Shown: piece by piece, positions 1 to 6,215 of the stretch
How positions within the stretch are numbered: the stretch's first letter is position 1
Layout: each line of letters opens with the position of its first letter
Assembly (NCBI GenBank): GCA_031411575.1
Contig: JANOBJ010000062.1
Span: 1-47,829, forward strand
DNA: 47,829 bases
Reading direction: 5' to 3'
DNA from: JANOBJ01 sp031411575
GTDB taxonomy: Bacteria; Pseudomonadota; Gammaproteobacteria; Burkholderiales; Burkholderiaceae_C
The notes under the pieces: model-generated
The model's input: the letters and a program-made list of their open reading frames with translations, nothing else
The model's database searches: none
What the model was told of the DNA's origin: nothing
Translations under genes and position numbers: made by a program

Positions 1-1
1 C

Positions 2-712
2 TCGACCGAGCAGTCCGGGCTGTTCAGCCATCTGCTGCCCGAGTTCAGGAAAGCCAGCGGCATCGAGATCAAGGTGGTCGCGTTGGGTACCGGCCAGGCG
101 TTGGATATGGCGCGTCGCGGCGATGCCGATGTGGTGTTCGTGCACGACCAGGCGGCCGAGGAAAAGTTCGTGGCCGACGGCTTTGGCCTCAAGCGGCTGC
201 CGGTGATGTACAACGACTTTGTGCTGATTGGCCCTAAGGGCGACCCGCTGCGCACCAAAGGCAAGGACATCGTCGAGGGGCTGAAGAAGCTCGCGGCGGC
301 CAATGGCGCCTTCATCTCGCGCGGCGACAAGAGCGGCACGCATGCGGCCGAACTGCGGTTCTGGAACCAGGCGGGTCTGGCCGACAAAAAAGGCAGCGGC
401 TACAAGGAGTGTGGCTGCAGCATGGGCCCGGCACTCAACATCGCGGCGGCGGGCAACGCCTATGTGCTGGCCGATCGCGGCACGTGGCTCAATTTCAAGA
501 ACCGGGCCGACCTCGCGGTTTTGATCGAAGGCGACACCAAGCTGTTCAACCAGTACGGCGTGATGGTGGTCAACCCGGCCAGGCACCTGCAGGTCAAGCT
601 GGCCGAGGCCCAGAAATTCGTGGACTGGATCGTGTCCGCGCCAGGCCAGGCCGCGATCTCGGGCTACAAGATCGGTGGCGAGCCGCTGTTCTTTCCGAAC
701 GCGAGCAAATAG
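2..712 (+). CDS. tupA: Tungstate ABC transporter substrate-binding protein TupA (5' end outside window)
   Basis: This is the C-terminal part of a periplasmic oxyanion-binding protein; the frame is open to the window edge, so the signal peptide and start are missing. The visible part begins with STEQSGLFSHLLPEF and continues with GTGQALDMARRGDADVVFVH and YNDFVLIGP, which are typical of the TupA family. TupA binds tungstate (and to a lesser degree molybdate) and hands it to TupBC. The downstream neighbours are the modABC genes, which end convergently 57 bases away, so molybdate and tungstate uptake are encoded side by side. That fits the molybdenum hydroxylase further right. Tungstate specificity is inferred from the family and was not tested. 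Confidence 0.85.
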   Translation, partial: STEQSGLFSHLLPEFRKASGIEIKVVALGTGQALDMARRGDADVVFVHDQAAEEKFVADGFGLKRLPVMYNDFVLIGPKGDPLRTKGKDIVEGLKKLAAANGAFISRGDKSGTHAAELRFWNQAGLADKKGSGYKECGCSMGPALNIAAAGNAYVLADRGTWLNFKNRADLAVLIEGDTKLFNQYGVMVVNPARHLQVKLAEAQKFVDWIVSAPGQAAISGYKIGGEPLFFPNASK

Positions 713-769
713 CGGCAGGATCGGCGGGCGACTCTTTTGGGGCGGCTACCGGGCGCAGTGGGCCCGCAG

Positions 770-1885
770 TCACGACAACAGCGCGGCGGATTTCACTTGG
801 AGCCAGACCGGCGAGCCGACAGCGAGCCCGAGCGTGTGAACCGATCGCCGCGTGAGGCGAGCCAGGAACATCTGGTCGGCGACGCTGACACTCAGCATGG
901 CCTGGGCCGGATGCGCATCGTCCGTGATCTGGCGCACCGTGCCTCGCAACGCGTTGGCAATGCTCGAACCGTCTGGCCGGGTGGTGGCGAGGCTCACATC
1001 ACGTGCCAGCACGCGCACCCGCGCACGGTGGCCGAGTGGCGCGCCGCCATCGCGGATCCACAGGCTGCCACCGGCGAATGCAACGCGGCACAGGTGCCAC
1101 TGGGCATCACGTTCGGCCACCACACCATTCAGCAGCACACCCGCGTCCTCGCCCACGGTGATGGGCAGTTCGAGCCGCGACAGCACATCGGCCACTGGCC
1201 CGGCCGCGACAACCTGCCCGGCCTGGAGCACCACCAGCGTGTCGGCCAGCCGCGCCACCTCGTCGGCTGCATGGCTCACGTAGAGCATCGGGATCTCGAG
1301 TTCATCGCGCAGGCGTTCCAGCCAGGGCAGGATCTCCTGCTTGCGGGCGAGATCGAGCGCTGCCAGCGGCTCGTCCAGCAGCAGCAGGCGCGGGCTGGTG
1401 GCCAGCGCGCGCGCAATCGCCACCCGCTGGCGCTCGCCACCCGACAGCGTGGCCGGCATCCGGTCCATCAGTGCGCCGATGCCGAGCAGATCCACCGCCT
1501 GCCCCATCGCGAAGCGCCGCTGCGCGGCTGCAATGCGGTTCAGGCCAAAGGTCACATTGCCGCGCACGCTCAGGTGATCGAACAGGCTGGCTTCCTGAAA
1601 CACGTAGCCCATCGCGCGGCGGTGCGGCGGCAACCACACGCCCGTTGAGTCGTCCTGCCAGATGTCACCGAGCACGCGCACCTGCCCGCCGGCTGCCCGT
1701 TCAAGCCCTGCGATGGCGCGCAGGCAAGTGGTCTTGCCCGACCCCGACGCGCCGAACAGCGCCGTGATGCCGCGTGGCGGCAGTTCCAGCGCCACGTCGA
1801 GCGTGAAGTCGGGGCGCGCCAGCCGCAGCCGGGCGACGATGCCAGCCGTCGTGGAAGACACTTGCGCGGTTGGAACGGCGTTCAT
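770..1885 (-). CDS. modC: Molybdate ABC transporter ATP-binding protein ModC
   Basis: The 371-residue ATPase energises molybdate import. The sequence shows Walker A GASGSGKTT, a Q-loop region YVFQEASLF, the ABC signature LSGGERQR and Walker B LLLLDEPLAALD. A C-terminal TOBE/Mop-like domain starts at about SSIANALRGTVRQI, as expected for ModC and unlike most importer ATPases. Its ATG overlaps the modB stop codon (ATGA), so it is translationally coupled as the last gene of modABC. The length is normal for the family. Confidence 0.95.
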   Translation of the reverse strand: MNAVPTAQVSSTTAGIVARLRLARPDFTLDVALELPPRGITALFGASGSGKTTCLRAIAGLERAAGGQVRVLGDIWQDDSTGVWLPPHRRAMGYVFQEASLFDHLSVRGNVTFGLNRIAAAQRRFAMGQAVDLLGIGALMDRMPATLSGGERQRVAIARALATSPRLLLLDEPLAALDLARKQEILPWLERLRDELEIPMLYVSHAADEVARLADTLVVLQAGQVVAAGPVADVLSRLELPITVGEDAGVLLNGVVAERDAQWHLCRVAFAGGSLWIRDGGAPLGHRARVRVLARDVSLATTRPDGSSIANALRGTVRQITDDAHPAQAMLSVSVADQMFLARLTRRSVHTLGLAVGSPVWLQVKSAALLS

Positions 1886-2583
1886 GACACGCCGACAGCG
1901 GCCTTGCGCCGTTCCCGCTGCTGCACCCACTGCATCGCCAGCAGCACCGTGAACGCAAACAGCAGCATGGCCACAGCCAGCCGGTGCGCCTGCGGGTACT
2001 CCAGCGCTTCCACGTAGTCGTAGATCTGCACCGACACCATCCGCGTCTGGCCAGGGATGTTGCCACCCACCATCAGCACCACACCGAATTCGCCGACGGT
2101 GTGCGCAAACGTCATGATCATCCCGGTCACAAAGCCCGGCCAGGCCAGCGGCACCACCACTTGAAAGAAGCGGTCCCATGGCCCGGCGCGCAGGGTGGCG
2201 GCGACCTCCAGCGGCCGGTCCCCCAGACTTTCGATCGCGTTCTGGATCGGCTGGACCATGAACGGCAGCGAGTAAAACACCGACGCCACCAGCAGGCCCC
2301 AGAACGTGAACGGCAGCACGCCCAGCCCCAGCGCCTGTGTCAATTGGCCCACCGGCCCGTTCGGCCCCATCGCCACCAGCAGGTAAAAGCCCAGCACCGA
2401 GGGCGGCAGCACGATCGGCATTGCCACCACGGCGGCAATCGGCGCCTTCCACGCTGACCGGGTGCGCGCCAGCCACCACGCGATGGGTGTGCCGATCAGC
2501 AGCAGCAGCACGGTGGTCAGCGCCGAGACGCGCACCGTAAGGCCAATGGCTTGCCAATCCTGGGGCGACAGCCACCCGCTCAA
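1882..2583 (-). CDS. modB: Molybdate ABC transporter permease ModB
   Basis: This is an inner-membrane permease of 233 residues with about five or six hydrophobic segments. The EAA-like cytoplasmic loop reads EVAATLRAGPWDRFFQVVVP, the conserved contact with the ModC ATPase. The N-terminus LSGWLSPQDWQAIGLTVR matches ModB proteins. The only well-placed start is a TTG that overlaps the modA stop codon (TTGA). Longer readings in this frame run inside modA and are not credible. The stop overlaps the modC start, so modA, modB and modC form one coupled unit. Confidence 0.92.
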   Translation of the reverse strand: MSGWLSPQDWQAIGLTVRVSALTTVLLLLIGTPIAWWLARTRSAWKAPIAAVVAMPIVLPPSVLGFYLLVAMGPNGPVGQLTQALGLGVLPFTFWGLLVASVFYSLPFMVQPIQNAIESLGDRPLEVAATLRAGPWDRFFQVVVPLAWPGFVTGMIMTFAHTVGEFGVVLMVGGNIPGQTRMVSVQIYDYVEALEYPQAHRLAVAMLLFAFTVLLAMQWVQQRERRKAAVGVS

Positions 2584-3374
2584 AGCGCGTACCCGTAAGA
2601 CCGCACCAGGTCCTGGATGCGGGGCGAGCGCAGCAACGCCAGCAGTTCGCGCGCGGCAGGATTGTCCCGACCGCGCTTGAGCAGCAGCGCGTCCTGCCGG
2701 ATCGGGCGGTACAGCGTGGGAGGCACCTGCCACATCGAGCCGCGCTTGAACTGCCCGTTTTCGAACACCTGAGACAGGGCCACAAAGCCCAATTCCGCGT
2801 TGCCGGTGGCAACGAACGAATAGGCCTGTCCAAGGCTTTCGCCCTGCACGATCTGCGGTTCGAGTTGCGTCCACAGGCCCAGCGCCGTGAGCGTTTCCAC
2901 CGCAGCGGCGCCATAGGGCGCGGCCTTGGGCGATGCGATGGCGAGTTTGCGAAACCCGCCTTGAGCGAGAACCTTGCCCGCGCCGTCCACGCGGGCCGGG
3001 TCTGACGACCACAACACCAGCTTGCCCCGGGCATACGTGAACCGTGTGCCCGGCACACCCAGACCTGCAGCCTCCAGCGCGGCCGGCGACTCGGTATTGG
3101 CGGCGAGGAACACGTCAAACGGCGCGCCGTTGAGAATCTGCGCATGAAACTTGCCGGTGGCGCCGATGGTCAGCAAGGCGGTGTGGCCGGTGGTTTTCTG
3201 CAGCACGGCGGCGATTGCTTTCATGGGTTCGCTGAAATTTGCGGCGACCGCGACTTGCACCTCGGCCGCGTGTACAGCCGGCCGTGCTGTCAGCAGCATG
3301 CCCAGCAGCGCGGCGCCCCATACTAATCTGGCACGCCCATGGCGCGACTGGATGGGGCGAGTCATTGCAGTCAT
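2580..3374 (-). CDS. modA: Molybdate-binding periplasmic protein ModA
   Basis: The 264-residue secreted protein has a signal peptide (hydrophobic stretch about residues 17-36, likely cleavage after VHAA). Mature-protein motifs are VAVAANFSEPMKAIA near the N-terminus, GATGKFHAQI, GAPFDVFLAAN and GNAELGFVALSQV, all characteristic of ModA. It captures molybdate in the periplasm for ModBC. The gene is the first of modABC and is divergent from modE across a 134-base region with a ModE-box-like palindrome. A second in-frame ATG three codons in is an alternative start. Confidence 0.95.
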   Translation of the reverse strand: MTAMTRPIQSRHGRARLVWGAALLGMLLTARPAVHAAEVQVAVAANFSEPMKAIAAVLQKTTGHTALLTIGATGKFHAQILNGAPFDVFLAANTESPAALEAAGLGVPGTRFTYARGKLVLWSSDPARVDGAGKVLAQGGFRKLAIASPKAAPYGAAAVETLTALGLWTQLEPQIVQGESLGQAYSFVATGNAELGFVALSQVFENGQFKRGSMWQVPPTLYRPIRQDALLLKRGRDNPAARELLALLRSPRIQDLVRSYGYAL

Positions 3375-3414
3375 CGGCGGCAGGATATGGTGGCAAACGT
3401 AGTTGTAAACAAAG

Positions 3415-3437
3415 CGCTATCCCTTTTTTGAATAGCG
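3415..3437. promoter_or_regulatory. Putative ModE operator between modA and modE
   Basis: CGCTAT (3415-3420) is mirrored by ATAGCG (3432-3437) with 11 bases between, in the AT-richest part of the modA-modE gap. ModE boxes are imperfect palindromes built on CGNTAT-type half sites. Because modE is divergent, one site could silence modABC when molybdate is plentiful and also control modE. The palindrome and position are seen; the binding is inferred. Confidence 0.6.
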
Positions 3438-3508
3438 AAAGTGTACCGCTGTTGCACGGGCTTGTCAGGGGGCGACGCTGCTGGCGGGTCGGCGGGCACA
3501 ATCGCGTC

Positions 3509-4258
3509 ATGACCACCCCGCGCTTTTTCCACGCCCTTGGCCACGACGTGGCCGACAAGCGCATCGAAATCCTGCGCGGCGTGGCCGCCACCGGCAGCAT
3601 CTCGCAGGCCGCACGCGATGCGGGTGTGAGTTACAAGGCAGCCTGGCAGGCGATTGACACCCTGACCAATCTGGCGGGCCTGCCGCTGCTGGAGCGCACC
3701 GTTGGCGGCAGCGGCGGCGGCGGGGCGCGTGTGACGCCTGCTGGCGACCAGTTGCTGGCTGCGGCCGAGGCCATGGATGCGGCCCGCCAAAGCGTCACCC
3801 GTCGGCTGGGAGTGTCAGCCGTAGCCGGGCTTCAGCTGCGCACCAGCATGCGCAACCAGCTGCCGTGTGCGGTGCAGCGGCTGCGCAGCTCAGGGCGCGT
3901 GGTGCGCGTCGAGTTGGCATTGCCAGGCGATGCGCGATGGGTGTCGCGCATCACGCGAGAAAGCGCCGAGTTGCTGGGTTTGGCGCCAGGGATGCCGGTG
4001 CTGGCGCTGTGCAAGGCGACCGCGGTGGCGGTGCGCCCGGCAGTGGCGCAAGACAAGGCCGATGCGGGTGGCTTGAACCAGCTGTCGGGCACAGCCGACC
4101 GCATCACGCGCGGGCGTTCGGGCGACGAGATCACAGTCAGCCTCTCGGGCGGCCTTCAGTGTGTGGGGTTTGGCAAGCCAGGCGCCGGTGTGCGCCGTGG
4201 CGATGCCGTCTGGGCCGAGATTGACGAATCAGCGGTGGTGATCGCGCTGGCGGGGTGA
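3509..4258 (+). CDS. modE: Molybdate-responsive transcriptional regulator ModE
   Basis: The 249-residue protein has an N-terminal LysR-like winged helix (about residues 15-100, with GSISQAARDAGVSYKAAWQAID as the helix-turn-helix) followed by two Mop/TOBE-type molybdate-binding repeats. The first starts near RTSMRNQLPC and contains SAELLGLAPGMPVLALCKAT. The second starts near NQLSGTADRI. This is the classical full-length ModE layout. It binds molybdate in the cytoplasm and then represses the mod promoter. It is divergent from modABC. The ATG was chosen because homology begins right after it; upstream codons in frame lie in the intergenic region. Confidence 0.93.
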   Translation: MTTPRFFHALGHDVADKRIEILRGVAATGSISQAARDAGVSYKAAWQAIDTLTNLAGLPLLERTVGGSGGGGARVTPAGDQLLAAAEAMDAARQSVTRRLGVSAVAGLQLRTSMRNQLPCAVQRLRSSGRVVRVELALPGDARWVSRITRESAELLGLAPGMPVLALCKATAVAVRPAVAQDKADAGGLNQLSGTADRITRGRSGDEITVSLSGGLQCVGFGKPGAGVRRGDAVWAEIDESAVVIALAG

Positions 4259-4275
4259 TCGCGGCCTGCTTCCGG

Positions 4276-4312
4276 CAATAGCTACAAATAGCATAGCAAG
4301 CTATGACCGGTC
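4276..4312. repeat. Comamonadaceae-type dispersed hairpin repeat, copy 1
   Basis: The stretch contains an ATAGC...GCTAT palindrome followed by a TGACCGGTCAGAG tail, matching the hairpin plus TGACCA-type tail seen in other copies. It sits between the convergent modE and GAF/Fis-regulator genes and touches the regulator's stop codon. Confidence 0.7.
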
Positions 4313-5501
4313 AGAGAGCACCAGGAGGCTTTTTGTGTCCAAGTTTGCGGTAAACGGTGGCGCGGCTGATACCCAGCGCGCGCGCGGCCTGCATCACGTT
4401 GCCGCGTGCGGCGTCCACTGCTCGTCGGATCAGCGCGATTTCGACGTCTTTCAGCGGCAGGCGCCCGTCGGGGGCTTCCGGTCGCGAGCGCGGTACGGTG
4501 TCGTGGTCTTGCGATGCCGGCAAGGCGTGCAGGCGCAGGCCCGACCACAGGGGCACTTCCAGTGGCAAGCCGTCGGACATGCCGCCGCGCTCGGCCGCGT
4601 CGAACAGATTTTCGAAGGGCATCGCAAACAGTTCGCTGCTGTGAATCGCGGGACGGGCGGGGGTGTCCGGTGTTGCGGCGCCAGTGGCACCGAGTTGCGA
4701 CACCATCTCGCGCGCCGTCGGGTTGGCGCCGGTCACCCAGCCATCGGCGTCCAGGCACACCAGGCCATCGGTCTCGTCGCCCAGCGTGCGGCCGGGCCAG
4801 TTCAGGCGCACCAGCAGGCTGTGCGGGCGTGTGAGCGTCAACGCGTTCTCGATGCTGCGTGCTGACTGCGCCACCAGGTGCTTGAGTTCGGGGCGTTCGG
4901 CGGTCTGGATGCCGGTCAGGTCCAGCATGCCAACGCAACGGCCGTCCGGACCAAACACCGGCGCCCCGGCGCAGCTGTAGATGGAGGTCTCCGCAAAGAA
5001 ATGCTCGCCGCGGTGCAGCCAGACGGATTGCAGCTCGTTCAGCGCCGCGCCGATCGCGGTGGTGCCTACGCTTTTCTCGGACAGATCCACGCCGACGCGG
5101 GTGATGAGCTGGGCGCGGCGGTCGCTGCGGTCAATCGGACCGTCGGTATCGATCACGATGCCATTGGCGTCGGTCAGGATCGCAAAATAGCGGGTGTTGG
5201 CGATCGCCCGCCCCAGCCGATTGAGCACGGGTCGCGCGGCTTGCACCAGCTGGTGATTGGCTTCTTCGGTGCGTCGCCGGGCTTCGGCCGGCAAGATATC
5301 GAAGCCCACCTTCTGGTCGGGCCGCTGCCCGGTGGCCAGACAGCGGCGCCAGGATCGCTCGATCCAGGCGCTCTCAAACCACGAACCGACAGCCAGGTCG
5401 GTCATTGAACGGTTTTCGCGCATGACCGCCTGGCGCGCCTGCTCGATCTGCATCAACCGCTGGTCGGCAGACGAGGGGGTGACAGTGTTGGCGGTGTACA
5501 T
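4311..5501 (-). CDS. GAF-domain Fis-type transcriptional regulator without AAA+ domain (AcoR-like)
   Basis: The protein of about 396 residues resembles AcoR-type activators. The N-terminal part (ERSWRRCLATGQRPDQ, then TRYFAILTDANGIVIDTDG and GVDLSEKSVGTTAIGAAL) is the GAF sensory region typical of regulators of acetoin, alcohol and aldehyde catabolism. A PAS-like stretch follows (GLVCLDADGWVTGANPTARE). The C-terminus is a Fis-type helix-turn-helix (IRRAVDAARGNVMQAARALGISRATVYRKL). The central AAA+ sigma-54 interaction module (GAFTGA, Walker A) is absent, so it should act with another sigma factor. The start at 5501 is uncertain, as no clear ribosome-binding site is seen; an ATG at 5453 is an alternative. 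It is divergent from the CoxS-like gene, which it probably controls. Confidence 0.82.
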   Translation of the reverse strand: MYTANTVTPSSADQRLMQIEQARQAVMRENRSMTDLAVGSWFESAWIERSWRRCLATGQRPDQKVGFDILPAEARRRTEEANHQLVQAARPVLNRLGRAIANTRYFAILTDANGIVIDTDGPIDRSDRRAQLITRVGVDLSEKSVGTTAIGAALNELQSVWLHRGEHFFAETSIYSCAGAPVFGPDGRCVGMLDLTGIQTAERPELKHLVAQSARSIENALTLTRPHSLLVRLNWPGRTLGDETDGLVCLDADGWVTGANPTAREMVSQLGATGAATPDTPARPAIHSSELFAMPFENLFDAAERGGMSDGLPLEVPLWSGLRLHALPASQDHDTVPRSRPEAPDGRLPLKDVEIALIRRAVDAARGNVMQAARALGISRATVYRKLGHKKPPGAL

Positions 5502-5592
5502 GTTGTGGGTGCAGGTGCAGGACGGGCCGTTCTGGCTGAAGGTGGTTGAGCTGCCCAGGCAGCTTCGGGAACCTACCACATCGCCATTGTTG

Positions 5593-5666
5593 CATTTTGA
5601 GAATATCGTGTCGACGCCGGTTGAAACTAGGGTTTCGCCTAGGTACCCGCGCCGGGTGCGGTTCAA
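5593..5666 (+). promoter_or_regulatory. Three-block regulatory element, copy 1 (upstream of the molybdenum hydroxylase operon)
   Basis: Three blocks are shared with 21934-22007: CATTTTGAGAAT (5593-5604), AGGGTTTCGCCTAGG (5629-5643) and GGTTCAA (5660-5666). Spacing from first to second block start is 36 bases and from second to third 31, identical in both copies. The middle block is itself an inverted repeat, CTAGG-GTTTCG-CCTAG (5627-5642). The element lies in the divergent gap between the GAF/Fis regulator and the CoxS-like gene. Fixed spacing with unrelated filler suggests protein binding sites in a promoter more than a folded RNA. Confidence 0.65.
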
Positions 5667-5729
5667 CAATTTGCTTCGCCCCAACCACCGCGCGGCAGTT
5701 TTGCTGTGCGCAACAAGGAGACAAGGTTC

Positions 5730-6200
5730 ATGCAAGTCCAATTCAAGGTCAACGGCAAGTCTGCCAGCGTTGACGTTTCCCCCAACACGCTGCTCGTGCA
5801 GGCCTTGCGCGAGAATCTCAAGCTCACCGGCACCCACGTGGGCTGCGACACCTCGCAGTGCGGCGCCTGTACCGTGATCGTGAATGGCCGCGCCATCAAG
5901 TCGTGCAGCACGCTGGCGGTCCAGCAGCAGGGCGCCGAGATCACCACCATCGAAGGGCTGGCACAAGCCGACGGCACCATGCACCCGATGCAGGCCGCCT
6001 TCAAGGAATGCCATGGCCTGCAATGCGGCTTTTGCACCACCGGCATGGTGATGAGCGCGGTGGACCTGTGCAAGCACAACCCCAAGGCGACGGAACCTGA
6101 GATCCGCGAACTGCTCGAGGGCAACATCTGCCGTTGCACGGGCTACCAGAACATCATCAAAGCAGTCCAGCAAGGCCAGTCGGCCATGGCTTCGGCCTGA
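5730..6200 (+). CDS. Molybdenum hydroxylase [2Fe-2S] small subunit (CoxS-like)
   Basis: The 156-residue protein carries two [2Fe-2S] clusters that pass electrons from the molybdenum site to FAD. The N-terminal plant-ferredoxin-type motif is CDTSQCGACTVIVNG with a further Cys in KSCSTL. The C-terminal motif is CGFCTTGM followed by CRCTGYQNI. No signal peptide or Tat motif is present, so the enzyme is expected to be cytoplasmic. The ATG at 5730 was chosen because AAGGAG lies nine bases upstream; a GTG at 5706 precedes that site. It starts an S-L-M operon divergent from the GAF/Fis regulator. Confidence 0.93.
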   Translation: MQVQFKVNGKSASVDVSPNTLLVQALRENLKLTGTHVGCDTSQCGACTVIVNGRAIKSCSTLAVQQQGAEITTIEGLAQADGTMHPMQAAFKECHGLQCGFCTTGMVMSAVDLCKHNPKATEPEIRELLEGNICRCTGYQNIIKAVQQGQSAMASA

Positions 6201-6215
6201 TCAAGGGGAAACAAC

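Noticed and set aside
5620..5666. Structured RNA (GTTGAA/TTCAAC closing stem with two inner hairpins) in copy 1 of the element
   Set aside because: Copy 1 can be folded that way, but copy 2 does not keep the closing stem or the second hairpin. Fixed block spacing fits protein sites better.
5660..5674. Sigma-54-like promoter (GG...TTGC) before the CoxS-like gene
   Set aside because: GG and GC are separated by 11 bases, not the required 10, copy 2 of the element has no equivalent, and the nearby regulator lacks the AAA+ domain.
5502..6173. N-terminal extension of the GAF/Fis regulator to about 620 residues
   Set aside because: The extension would run through the promoter region and antisense to the CoxS-like gene, with no homology to the family.
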